Of a stretch of DNA of 41,954 nt, positions 20,488-32,900 are shown one piece after another. The stretch covers positions 1 through 41,954 of the forward strand of contig JAAAJB010000307.1 in assembly GCA_016098155.1 (NCBI GenBank). The letters run 5' to 3'. Within the stretch, counting starts at the first letter, position 1; each line of letters opens with the position of its first letter. Source of the stretch: Actinomortierella ambigua (Eukaryota; Mortierellomycota; Mortierellomycetes; Mortierellales; Mortierellaceae). Under the pieces are notes generated by a model. The model was not told the origin of the DNA, made no database searches, and was given only the letters and a program-made list of their open reading frames with translations. Both the position numbers and the translations under genes were made by a program.

Positions 20488-23416
20488 CTAAACATCACGT
20501 CCCCCAGACTCGTAAATAGCCTTGACAGTTGGGAACCTGAGGCTGATACCCCCAGGGGTGGCGCTATTCGGATCTTCTTGTTCGCCGCCATCATTGCCAC
20601 TACCATCACCACGTTGTTGGGCGCCTGAGGCAACCTCTGTCGTTCCCGAGGGAGCAGCGGAGGAGGTGGAGCGAAGACTGACGCTCTCGCCAAAATACTG
20701 GACAGTGATCGTCTTTCCAACGAGCAACTCGGGCCGTTCGCCATACCGAATCCGATCTTCGACCGAGAACCCAGACCCGACCCCGACACGACTGCCCTTG
20801 TGTCGGATGATAACACTTGTCAGAGCCTTGCGTACCTCATACTGGCCCGTGGCGGGATCCGGCAGCCGGAGCTGGCCTGTCATCACCTCCTCCACCACAA
20901 ACTCGGCATCTTGGAATTTTTTGATCTTGAGTAGATTGCGACTATAGTTGTCGTTCGAAAAAAAAATGATGGAACAAAAAAAAAGTCGAAAGAGGAGAAC
21001 GCGTGAGTCCTAAAAAGGGGTGCAAAAGCAATATACGAGTGAGATAGCACAACCACCAATAATAAAAAAGTGAGCAACATTACCTCCTCCGACCTTCATA
21101 GCCAACATTCCTGCGGAGCATTACCCCTTCCCAGTCTCTTTCCAGGCTCTGTGCAACCATTTGTTCCAACTGCTCAAAGCTACCGAGCCGGTGCTGTGAA
21201 AGAATTCGGATGGTGTTGTCGCTGCTTCTGGAGGTCTCTGACGTGGACGGCGATGATGAACTATGACCTCTTTGTTGGCTCATCGCCCGCCAAAGGCCCT
21301 GGATCCGCTGCGAGAATGGTCGGGTGCCCTTGCGATCGCGAAACTCTTGCTCAGTTAAACAGTCAAAAATGCAATAGACTGGCTGAAAGTTTGCTTCCTG
21401 TGAAGTAGCCCCATCGGCCGTGGCACGAGAGAGGCTCCTCAAGGGATCCTCCTCTCCCTCATCGTGATTGTCGTCATCTTGATCCCCGTCAGATTTCTTG
21501 GCGCTCCTCTTCTTCCTTCTTTCCTTTGAGGCTATCGGTACCGACACTGTGGGTGAGGGTGCTGAGCGAAGGATATACCCAACGGTCTGTGAGAAACATT
21601 CATGACCGATCCCTCCATGATCAAAGTCAAACGGCCCATCCTCTTCTGCTCCATCTCCCTTTTGCTCTTTTCCCCCATGGTCGCCTGAAAGCGGAGTTCG
21701 TGTCATCTGCGACGCGTCCAGGACACAGATTTCGCCATCCAAAACAAGCGACGAAGGTAAATCCTGTCGGTGCGAGGAAGACAAGACGACAGGGTCATTA
21801 TTTTTCTCCTTCTCCTTCTTCTTGTTACTCTTGCTCATCTCCTTTACATCTGCCATTGTTGTCGTTGTTGCCATGGTCGTTGTGTTATCCGTGCTAGCAG
21901 TCTCTGTGGTACCACCTGTAGCGATCGCAAAGAATTTCCTCCGCTCCTCTAAAGAGTTGCCCCCAACCATCTCTGCCACAGCTGCTTCAATCTCGCCCAG
22001 TGTCTCGAATGGCCGCCCGGATCGCGATACAGCCTCGGCCTCGCCCGTGGCCAAATTAACCGTGATCAAACACCGTACACCGTCCAGCTTGCGTGATCCA
22101 AACCAGGCATTGGGGGAATCTGTGCCTATAGATGCTGCTGCTGGCGCTGATGATGCTGATGATGTTGATGATGCTGTCATTATCGTTGCTGGTGGTGTTG
22201 TGGCGAGAGTCGTCTCTTTCTTGCCAACTGCACGCCCTTTTTTTCTCCTCTTGCCTGCGTCTGCGCCTTCTACTTCTATACGATCCGTATCGTGATGCTG
22301 GCTGGGCAACATGGTCGACGGTGGAGATGGGAAGAGCTTGCGCGCATCATCGAGGTGTAAGAGGCTATTTCCCAAGGCGACATGGAAGCGCGGGATCAAG
22401 CCAGGAAAGGCGACGTTGATGAAGCCGGACGAGCAGCCTGCCTTGAGATTCTTATCGATGATCTTGAACAGTGTGAGTGACCTTGGTGAACGTAACAGTT
22501 GTTGAATCGGGTCCTGTCCAACAAGAGGCCGCGGGGTGCTTTCTCTGCAAAATCGATCCAGGAAGAGCATGACAGAGTCCTTGGCTTTGTATCCTGTGGC
22601 CGACCTGGAGGATAGGGCCTCCAACAGTTCCTGGAGGGTGTTGTATACGACCCCTGAGGTCCAAAGACTCTGTGTGCTACTGTTGTCGCTGGTGCTGTTT
22701 CTGCGGCTGTCATCCGGGTTCGCGCCTTGTGGCCCCTCGGCGTTGACGGCATTCGACTTTGCAAGAGCATATTTGATGATGGATGAGGATTTGACGTGGA
22801 ACTGGCGGTAAGGGTCGTAAGTCCATTGAAGGGTCGGTGCTAGAGGAGCATATCGCGCCAGGATGTCGCGCTTGCCGTCGTGGCTGTTGATCGTTTGGAG
22901 CTCCTGGATCATACGAGCCACATCGTCAAGAATGGCAGAGGGGGACGGATCAGCCAGCTGTATGGATCCAACAGGCGATGTGGTTGGGTTTATTGTGGCG
23001 GTGCTGGAGGTTACACTGCCGAGATGTGTTGATTCTGACTCTGGTTTTGAGTTGACGGGTGTTGCCCCTTTTCCATTTTCATTTTGCTGTTTCGCGTCAG
23101 TCTTCTTCTTCTTCTTCTTTGTTGGTCTCTTCTTCTTCTTGCCACCGTTGGTTCCTCCATGGCTAGGCTGAGAGGTGGTGAGATATCTCCGTCCTTTGGT
23201 AGCCATCGCCACGGGTGTCGATGCTGGGTGATACCGGTCGGCAAGTAGCACCCCAGCGCTGTGTTGGTACAACGGACGAGTCGCGCCTGGAGCACAGCAT
23301 CGAGCGAGAGTGCAGCGGGAGCGCACAAGGGAAACATTGGCTGTGACTCGAGGCCACGGGCAAGCTAGCTCGGCAGCGCGAATGATGTTCCACACATGAA
23401 GAGCCTTGGATGTCAT
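20488..23416 (-). CDS. ATP-dependent DNA ligase, probably mitochondrial
   Basis: Two exons, 23416-21084 and 20941-20488, phase 2, with a 142-nt GTAATG...ATAG intron, giving about 928 residues. It seals DNA nicks via a lysyl-AMP. Motif I is SRKLDGVR with nucleophile K443. Motif III includes LDGE (560-562). Motif IV is EGVMLRR from E763. Motif V is KIKKF from K783. A C-terminal OB-like domain follows (VGSGF, YFGES, ISLRFP). The N terminus is rich in Arg, Ala and Ser with few acids, as in a mitochondrial presequence, followed by a Lys run. Low-complexity inserts lengthen the protein: one before K443, one between motifs I and III (Thr/Lys-rich), and one between III and IV (acidic/Lys). The core resembles small single-domain ligases more than nuclear ligase I or IV. 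Inferred role: mitochondrial DNA repair or replication. Confidence 0.88.
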
Positions 23417-23608
23417 TCAGGGTTCGAGGGTGCAGTTGAGGCATGCCTGCAATGACGATTGAGCGAGTTCATATACAATATCTCTCCCCACCCCCCGGCT
23501 CAGCAATCGTGAGACAGTCACGCGCTCCAAGGCGCGGAAGCCATGGGGTTGTAGAGCCTCCTTCTCCACCCTTGTTTTCGTTCATTCATCCCTGTTTGCC
23601 AACATTCC
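23417..23608. promoter_or_regulatory. Bidirectional promoter, ligase / USP
   Basis: Only 192 nt separate the ligase ATG (minus, 23416) from the USP ATG (plus, 23609). It has no further gene and no obvious TATA box, and contains a C-rich patch (about 23484-23500). Both genes must be driven from it. Confidence 0.7.
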
Positions 23609-26600
23609 ATGGACACATCGACGCGCACAGTGGCCACCTCCCTGGCCGTCCTCACGGCTGTCATCTTTGTCGTCCATACCTTCACCCTGCTCCATGCCAC
23701 AACTCCGTCCTCGACCAAGCAACCCCGCAAGCCCAAGCGGAAAAAGGGTATCTGCACTTTTTTTTTTTGTATTCAGTCGACACCTCCCCTCCCACACATG
23801 GCGCGACAAGACCCCTTCTCCTCAGCAGGCAGCCAAGTGTGGCCACTCACCCGCAACAATGTTCTCTCACTCTCTCCCTAGGCTCTGACCAGCTCAAAGC
23901 CTATGTACCTGGTCTAGTCAACTCTGGCAACACATGCTTTCTCAACTCGACCCTGCAAGTACGCCCAAAAAAGGGGATACCTTCTCTCCTGCCCCCCTTC
24001 GAGCACAAGCCAACTTCATCCTGGTATGGGTCCGTTCACTTACCTTCAGAGGTCTCCATCCTCTCCTCTCTTTTCATATCTTCAAACAAAACTTTTTCTC
24101 TTGCTACAGGCAATGGCTGCGCTTCCGTCCCTTCAGCTCTATTTGGAAACCCGGAAAGAACTCGATGGGCACGAGGAAGATTCAACGACCCTTGCACTTT
24201 ACGATACGATTGAATGTAAGGCCCAATGGAAGACAGGACCTAACAAAAGGACGTTCAGTTTCGAAATACCCTTTTTCGACTCTAACAGCTGCGACAAAAC
24301 AATTTCCCTCTGTTTCAGTACTCAACACGCTGCATAGGTTCCCAACATCGCGCAGATTGACGCGATTGATTACGACTCTCCGGAAGAAGTCGAGCCATGT
24401 CCTCACCAGCCGACAGGAAGTAAGGTCAAATTCGCTTAAAGTGACCCTGGATTAGCCATAGGGTAAGGCAACGTTCTCACTCCCCTCACTTCCTCTTCTT
24501 CTTTTTGTTTGGACTCCGTAGGATGCTCAGGAGCTCTTTCAGATCCTTTCGTCTCAACTATCGGAAGAAAGAGACAAAGTTGACAACCCCACCACGTCGT
24601 CCTTGTTGGACAGGGCAACCATCCAATCCATGGCAGCAGGAGAGCCACAACATCCACGCTCGCGGCGTCAATCCGTCTCGTCCACGATGCTAGGCTCTTG
24701 CATGAGCTCGTCATGGCATATTACATCATCGACAGCATCGCTGTTAGCGGGATCGACTTCAACCGCGACGTTGAATCCCTCTCACAGTATCAACGGTGCT
24801 CTTTCGGTGCCAAATTCTCCGGATAGTCACATTGGCCCTGCCATGACCGCCAGTTTTATCTTGGACCAAACAGAGCAGGCCAAATACCAGCGCGCCAAGA
24901 GCCCTTTTATGGGATTACTTGCCAGTCGAGTCTCCTGTGTGGATTGTGGATACACTGTAAGTCTGGAGCACCCCCACCCCCTTTTTCATCATTTGCCAAC
25001 GCTTTATGAGTTTCAACATGACCAAGATGACATGCTCAACGGATCCTCTTCCTCTTTTTTTTTTCTCATCATATCTAGGCTGCTATCCGACACTCTACAT
25101 TTGATAACTTATCACTTACAGTTCCTATGCGGGTATGTTCTCCACCAATGTCCATATTTTAGTAACAAACAGTTCTAAAAAAGAAAAAAAGATCGGTGTT
25201 GCTGATGTTGTGTCCGCATGACCATTCTTTTGTTCCGACAATCAATAGTACTCATGCACGATTGAGGAGTGTCTGGACGACTTTGTACACCTGGACACTA
25301 TCCATGACTTTAACTGCCGCAAGTGCACAGTTTTGAATGCGCTCAAGGAGGTGGATCAGATCATTGACAACACACAGCGTCGACTAGTCGCCATGGATTC
25401 TTTGAGCAATGGATCGGCCTTGGTAGATGACAATGAGAAGCCAGCATCTTCTCCAGCGCAGTCGACATCCACCACCACCAAGGAGGAGGAAAAGACATTA
25501 CCGACCCCTGCACAGCGTCGAGGCTCAGGTGGGGCCAAGTTGGATGAAAGCCGCATCCGTGCAAAGTTGGAGCAGGCTCTCCAGTGGAGATCAAAGATCC
25601 AAGAATGTCTCCAGCACAACATTGAAATGGATCTCGTATGTCATATCCCTTTTTCGAATGCGCCCTCGGGTCCATATGATATTACTTGGGGAGCTTTGAG
25701 ATTGTGTTGGGAAAAGCCGTGTTCTAATGCTTCTTCTCTTCAAAAAAAAAAAAAAATAGGCGCCAATCGAGTTGACACCAGTCCGGAGTACACGGACGAC
25801 GAAGCATAGCATGATTGCCAAGCCGCCACAAGCGCTTTGTCTCCACTTGAATCGATCGACGATCACCCCCATGGGGGTCGTGGCCAAGAACCCATGTCGA
25901 GTACAGTTCAGGCGAATACTAGATTTCACACCCTTCACCACTTCGGGCCACTTGACGACTGAGCCGACCAGGAGCATGTCTCAGCGGACAAAAAGGCCAA
26001 GTACAACCACCGCCGCGCCATCGCTAAACTCTTTACGTGGTGATACCCATCCGATTCTCGTGACTGGCTTGTCTTCAACGCCCACCCAACCAAAGGCGTC
26101 GTCGCCATGGTCGTCAACAACGACCACCAGCAAGAGCAACAACAACAGCAACAGCAACAAGGAGGACCGAGTTCGGTACCGCCTCGAAGCAGTGCTGATG
26201 CACCTCGGGAGCCACAACTCGGGCCACTTTGTTACGTTCCGACGGGTGCCCGAGGGGCGGGTCCTGCATGAGCATCGGCGACAACGGGTGGAGGAGCAGA
26301 AGGAAGAGGAGAAAGAGGAGACAAAGGGGGAGGAGAAGGGAGAGGGGGCTTCTATAACACCGTCGACTGGTGTGGTCCCTGCCCCTCCAGAAGAGGCTCC
26401 TTCGCAGTCTGTCGCAGATGGAGGCGGACAGTTACAAGGGTCGGTGCTTGGCAAGCAAGGCAATGGTGGTGGTGGTGGTGGTAGGGAACAACTGCAAATA
26501 AGACAAGTCGGCTACGTTGGAGACGATGGGGACGACAACGACGACGACGAGAAGCATTTGAAAGAACGCTGGTGGCGGATATCGGACGAACATGTTCATC

Positions 26601-26668
26601 TCGAGACGTGGGCAAATGTCCGAAATGCCGAGGCGTATATGCTCTTCTATGAGAAATTGGCTGATTAG
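23609..26668 (+). CDS. Ubiquitin-specific protease, membrane-anchored
   Basis: Eight exons: 23609-23747, 23882-23958, 24110-24215, 24319-24419, 24522-24956, 25079-25132, 25249-25635 and 25760-26668. All phases match and give 735 residues. It removes ubiquitin from proteins. The Cys box is GLVNSGNTCFLNSTLQ with C65. DAQELF follows at 142. A zinc-ribbon is formed by C280/C283 (CVDCGY) and C327/C330 (CRKC). The His box GSHNSGHF has H589, with a likely third catalytic residue D709 (ISDEHV). The start at 23609 gives a membrane span (about 9-30, VATSLAVLTAVIFVVHTFTL) and then a basic patch, the layout of yeast Ubp1/Ubp16 and animal USP30 (outer mitochondrial membrane or ER). About 115 residues of Glu-rich and Gly-rich sequence separate H589 from D709. 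The last intron ends in an A-run then TAG, unusual for an acceptor. Confidence 0.92.
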
Positions 26669-26696
26669 ATTTTTTTTTTGTTTTATGGTCGCCAAT

Positions 26697-26702
26697 AATA
26701 AA
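26697..26702 (+). terminator. Polyadenylation signal AATAAA
   Basis: AATAAA 28 nt after the USP stop codon, with T-rich sequence before it. A good candidate for its 3' end. Confidence 0.5.
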
Positions 26703-27944
26703 AAAAGGGCCAAAAAAGATGGTTTTGAGCTTAGGGGCATGTGGACTTTGTTCACAAGGACAGGTGTGTTTGCGCGACGTGCAAAGGGGAGGATCACAAT
26801 GCTGGTACATGAAGAAAAGGGGTTGGTGGGGGAGGGGGAGGACTGCTGCATCAGATGCATCTACCCTGGGGTTCACACCATGTCCTCGAAGGAGCGTTCG
26901 GCAAGAAGATTGATGGTGCCCATGGCCAAACTCCATGTCAATCCTCCATAGCCCTTTTTTTTGTCAGAATTAAGCTATGTGTGTCAGCACTGCTATATTA
27001 TTCTCTCTTGTCTTTCTGGTTTGGTTCGACCCCCTCTCCCTTCCTTCTCTCGTATGCGTGTTATTGTTATGGTTTGTGTGCAGAGTCCAGATTGGATGCC
27101 TCCTGAAATCCCATTCTCCTGATACGCAAAGGGTGTTGGCATGGTATGGTACGGCATGGGATCTTGCTCATTTTTTTTGCAAGGGGGTCAAAGCGATAAA
27201 AACAAAAAGACATAACGGAGAGGGTGAGAAAACAAACACAGAAGCGAGGGAAGGGAAGAGGGGGGAGGACTGTGCGCGTGCCAAAGGAGGGAAGGGAGAG
27301 TGGAGTGGGAATGACCGATAGGGCATGGAGAACTGTGGCACTGAGTCTTTTCAACAACCCGATGACGGACATTGCCCCAAACAAATTAGTTCACGCAGGA
27401 AGTGTTGTGGCGAAACGATAGAAAAGAGTCCGATTCAAGTGCCATGCTAACCTGGGTTGCGTGGTGTTGCGAGGCGAGCCTTGCGGGCCCTCTTTTAGCT
27501 CCCTTCTCCTTTATTCGTGTCCATCGAAGGTTCTTGACAAGGCAAATGAAGCAAGTAACGAGGGATACATCCCAAGCGTCGTCGTACCCGTATCCCGAGA
27601 GTAAAGGTTCTCATGCAGCCTGTGAGATGCATATGGTCCGTATTCAAAAAGGCAGCGGAGGAGGGAAAAAAAAGATAAAAATGCCATGGTTGCATTTGGT
27701 TGGCATTTTGAGGAAAGACAACGGCGGAAACCAGCAGATATTTCAGAGACAAAGGCTGTGCATGCTGAATGGGGGAACCATGCACGCAAACTATGTATTT
27801 CTTTTCTTTTCTTTTTTTTTTTTTTTGACTTTGTGTACATCTGCAATGTGAAATTGTTGCACATATTGCCTTCTTGGAAACACCTGACGCTAAAGATGGG
27901 ATCAAAAAGTGTTAAGCAGGACAACCATGGTCGGAAACGGGACA

Positions 27945-28032
27945 GAATGAGAGAGACGGAGAGAGAAACAGAATGAGAGAGACAGAGAGAGACAGACAAA
28001 GAGAGAGCGAGAGAGAGGAGGAGGGGGAGAGG
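27945..28032. repeat. GA-rich imperfect repeat
   Basis: GAGAGA, GACAGA and GAACAGA variants repeated on the plus strand for nearly 90 nt. Confidence 0.8.
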
Positions 28033-28593
28033 GGCAGAGTAGAACGGGTTGTGGGAGGTCCTTGCTGATGATGATCGTTAGGTGGAGATTGCCCCTCACC
28101 CTTGCTGTTCGTCCCCTCTCCAACCTGCCTCCTCACACCAAACTATGGTGTTCAAGGGGAAGATGGTGGGTGGGTGGATGTTGTGTGGGGCCAGACGGAT
28201 CCGACTGAGCAGACGACCGTCTGCCAGTCCCTTGCCCCTCGTCCTCCTAGATCCGATGGCCGTGACACAGTGTCCTGATTTCCTTAGATGTTTCTTCATG
28301 TCTCTTTCTTTCATTCCTGGACCTGTTTTTTTGTGTCCACTCCACCATCCTCTCTTCAAGAGCATCCTCCCTCTCCTTCATCCACCTTCCCTCGACCTAC
28401 TTCCATCAGCTTTAAAGAGACTCACCCCCAGTATCAGACAGATCACTCCAAAGCAGTCTGGATTGGTCGCCACCATCTCTTCTTATCACAGTCTCCAACG
28501 GACGATAGGGAGGAGGATTGATCGCCACCTTGTACCTGGCGAAAGAGCAAAAGGTATCCAATCGGCGGAACAATATTGCCTGGCTCCTCCTTC

Positions 28594-28712
28594 ATACACA
28601 CTCTCTCTCCCTCTCTCCCTCCCTCGCTCCCTCTCCTCTCTCTCCCTCTGTCTCTCTCTCTCTTTCCCTCTCTCGACCTCTTGCACTTTCACCTCTCTCT
28701 CTCTCGGCTTTG
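28594..28712. repeat. CT-rich imperfect repeat
   Basis: CTCTCTCC and CTCCCT units for about 120 nt. It is the source of the Ser/Leu/Pro frames there. Confidence 0.8.
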
Positions 28713-29973
28713 TCGCTCGATAGAGGTGCGTGTTGGACCTTGGTCTACTTTGTCCATACTGGTCTGCCTGAGGGAGCACCACCTGCCCATAGTACGAAAA
28801 GAAACCAACACCCGTACACAACACACCACGCCGTTCACACTACAACATCCTATAAATACGCGTGTCTACCACTATTTTTATCCTGCCCAATTTTAATCGC
28901 CCCTGCCCTGACCTCTCACTCACTCTCTCTCTCTCACTCTCCCACTCTCGCTGTACGAGACAGAGACATAAGAGACAGACACAGACAGAGAGGAGAGTTC
29001 GTCCCTTCCACTCCCCGCAGAGCAGAGACAGGAGCGACCTTAATATATCTCCATGAGGTTGGACAACAAAGACAGACAAAAGCAGTAAGCAAGTACTGTA
29101 TTATTGTTGTGGTGTTCGTTGTTTGGATGCGATAGCTTTTTTTTTTTTTTTTGTCTTGTCTTCCCTCTTCCCTCTTTCTTTCTCTTTATCCTCCCTTCCC
29201 CCCCCCCCTTTGTCATCCTCCTCCTCCTCCTCCTCGTGTCTCTCCACGCTGCGAGGGCCCCAAAGCTCGCTCCACTAAACCCTCAACTTGCTTTTCGTTT
29301 TTTGAATCTTGAATTCATGCATTCATCTTTGGCATTCTAATCGTCCTTGCCATCGCTCCTCATCTCATCTCTTCTCATATCATTTCATTGACTCCATCCC
29401 TCTCTTCCATTGCGCGGTTCAACTCTTGTAATTAGTCAATCGCAGAGAGGTCTATTGTTTCCCCCTTTCAAACACGGAGTACATACTCACACAGACGCAC
29501 CCCCTGTCATTCTCCTCGTCTCCACTTCTCTCCTTCCCTCTGTCCGTTTCCCCTCTTCCTCCCCCCCCTCTCTCTCTTTCTCTCTCGTATTATTCTTCTC
29601 TTGGGTACTAGACCTCACCGAAAAGCCGTGAAAGAGTCATTGACATAAAAGGGACTATACCCTGGTGAGTGAGTTTTCCGGCTTGGATCAAAAAAAGAGG
29701 TGGTGGTAGGAGAGAGTGTGGGAGAGCACGATCCACCAATTTGGCACACTGCTCTCTGCTTCCTTCGGCTCTCACACTCTCAGTCTCCCTTCTCCTCTCT
29801 CTCATATTGTCCCTGTTCTTTTTGACTGACCCCAATTGTTGTTTCTGGTTGTTTTGGCTTCTGTTCCTAGAAGATCTGTTTTTTTTTGTTTGTACCCGGA
29901 CCCACACACTCGCTCCTCCACGAGTCTTGTGAAAGAGGCATAGTAGGATTCAACCATCCCACCTTCCCCAGCC

Positions 29974-32900
29974 ATGGACAACAAGCATACACCACAGTAC
30001 ACGGATCTGTCCCAGCTGCCGCACCCGACCGAGGATAACATCACAGCGATCCTCGAGGGTCGGTTCAGCCAGGGTCAGATCTTTACTCGAATCGCATCAT
30101 CGGTTCTACTTCAGCTGAATCCACATTTTCCCGGCCCCGTAGACCTTGCTGAATCGACCATCCAAGACCATGTCGCCTTTTACAAGGATCCAACACAAAT
30201 CTCGCCCTCCACAGCCGAGGCACATATCCTCGAGCTAGCCACCTCGGCATATCTGCACATGCGTCGAACTGGGCAGGACCAGTCTATCATCACCAGGTAC
30301 GAGAGTACCCCTGGCTCTAACACTCTCTTCCTCCCTCTTTTCTACACTCCTCCCCTCCCCCTCCCCTTTCCACATCCCCTCTTTGAAATGGATGGCCGAA
30401 TGGTGTGCCTGAAAAAAGCTGGTCATATTTAGACGCGTTTCAGTGGCCATGTTTCACCTTGCTTTATTTTTTCCGTCAACTGATTAATTTTCCCAGATAA
30501 TAATCAGGGCGGTAAAGGTATGGTGAGCGCCAGCATCGGGACCTAACCCTAATCTTTTTTTTTTTCTGTATCTCTCTACACTCTATTTACTGCACAGTGG
30601 ACAGTCGGGTAGCGGCAAGACCGAGGCTGCGAAGCAGCTCACTCGGCAGCTGCTTGCCCTCAGTGCAGGACACCACAAGAAGGAGACCCGGATACTGCAG
30701 CAGATCCTTGCCTCCAACACTATTCTCGAAGCCTTTGGTAATGCAAAGACTCTCCACAACGACAATGCGTCCCGCTTTGGTCGCTTTACCGAGCTCCAGT
30801 TCAACGAGCGTGGACGTCTGCTCGGTGCCAAAATGCTCGACTATTTCCTGGAGAAGAGGCGTGTCACCATGGTATCCACAGCGCCCCTCTCTGTCATGGC
30901 CGAGGAGCGCAACTTTCACATCTTTTACCAGCTTCTCCAGGGCGCCACAACGGAGGAAAAGACACATCTTCATCTCAACGACAGCCCCTTCCATTATCTC
31001 TCCTCGCGTGCATCAACCCGCGCTCTGCAGGGCGCTGAAGATGCTGTCGAATTCACCAACCTCAAGACGGCCCTCAAGGTGCTCGGCTTCCAGAAGCGCC
31101 AGGTGGCTCAGATTTTCCAAGTGCTCGCCGCCATCCTGCACCTGGGCAATCTCGTCTTCATGGAGGATACCACCACAAACACCAACGACGCCTGTGTGGT
31201 GCGCAACATTGACACCCTGATCTTGGTGTCGGACATCTTGGGCGTGGATCCGAATGCACTTCAGAACACTCTCACCTACAAGACAAAAATGATCAAAAAG
31301 GAGCTCTGTTCGGTCTTCTTGGACACGCAGGGCGCTAATGCGCAGCGAGATGAGTTGGCCCAGGGTCTGTATTCGCTCCTTTTCAGCTGGGTTGTCGAGT
31401 TTTTGAACGTCAAGTTGTGTAACGAGAACCCAGCCAACTTTATCGGTATTGTCGACCTCTTTGGTTTCCAGCAATATACCACCAACCGCCTCGATCAGTT
31501 CTGTGTCAACTATGCGAATGAACGACTCCACCACTTCTTCCTTCACCAGATCTTTGAGACGACGGCCATGGATCTCGAAGTCGATGGTGTGACACCCGTG
31601 CCTCGAATTCAGTACTTTGACAATGCGGCTTGCCTGGAGCTCCTGGGGTCGCAGGCGGACGAAGGTCTGATTGGCATCATGTCTGCCCAATCCAAGAACG
31701 TGGGTCGCAAGACTGATTCTACGATGCTGGAGGCGTTCTCGAAGCAATTCCCCAAGCACGACTCATTGACGATCACCAAAAACACCCTCAATACCTTCCC
31801 CACGTTCACTGTCCGGCACTACCAGGCACCTGTATCGTACTCGGTCGACGGTTGGCTTGAACAAAACACGGATATCCTTAGCTCAGACTTTGTCACCCTC
31901 TTCCGTGGTGGTTTGGGTGTCGCGCCCTGCGGTAACCCATTCGTCCAGAGTCTCTTCACCGACAAGACACTCACAACCGAGTCTCATCCTCGCCATGACA
32001 ATACCATCGTTGCAGCGCAGGTAAAGGGCGAACCAAAAAAAAAAAAAAAAAAAAAAGATAACCCCTCTCCAAACAATATGAAACACAAATTTCGCCTTGA
32101 GACGTACACTAATATGTTTCTTTTAACCGTACTATTAGCAATCGATCAAACCCAAACGAGCACCCTCGATGCGTCGACCAAAGAAGGACGCCTCGGTGGC
32201 TGGAGGCCTGGAGAGTTCGAAAAAGGCAAAGGTGGTGTCGGTGGCGGCCCAGATCCAGTCCGCCATGTCTGAGCTGTGCGATACGTTGGAGGAGACAACA
32301 CCTTGGTTCCTGGTGTGTCTAAAGTCCAACGAGGGTCGCAACCCCAACCATTTTGACACAATGTGTGTCAAGTCGCAGGTCCGCGCTTTGGGCCTTGCTC
32401 AAGTGGCTCAGCGTCTCGCGGTTGAGTACACCATCAACTGTACCCATACCGAGTTCCTGGACCGCTACAAGACCTTGCTGGCTACGTTACTCCCCGGTCT
32501 GCTTGACTCTGAGACGGATGCCATGGACGAAAACAGCACAAAGCCCAAGATCGAGGCCGCCTTCCAGACTTTCCAATGGACGGCCAAGGATGCCAGCTTA
32601 GGCCGATGCCGTGTCTTCCTGTCGGAGCAGGCATGGCGTGGTCTCGAGTACCAGCTGAAGCAATTGGATGCCAAGGACAAGAAGAGCAAAAAAGAGACTG
32701 CTGCTGCTGCTGCTGTTGCTGCCGGTGGTCTGATGGCTTCGACTTCGGAGATGGTGAGTGACAATGGATTCGAGCGTTCGAATCAGCAGCGGCCAGCCAA
32801 CATTGACCTGACGATGCCAATGCCGCCAGGCCCCTTACCACTGGGCACACCGATTAGCTTTGGAGGCAATGACGCCGGTCATGCCTCCGAAGATGATTCG

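Larger units (their letters stand above)
26703..29973. other. Long intergenic region upstream of motor chitin synthase
   Basis: 3.3 kb without a supportable gene, much longer than neighbouring spacers. It contains purine tracts (27,945-28,032), pyrimidine tracts (28,594-28,712; 28,916-28,950; 29,555-29,590), T16-like runs near 29,138 and many short frames that follow from the repeats. A short coding-like minus-strand stretch (about 26,945-26,880, reading SLAMGTINLLAERSFEDMV and a stop) is too small to call. The last 300 nt probably hold the promoter and 5' UTR of the next gene. Confidence 0.6.

Noticed and set aside
31013..31759. 248-codon minus-strand frame
   Set aside because: Antisense to the myosin motor domain, where the plus strand has unmistakable motifs.
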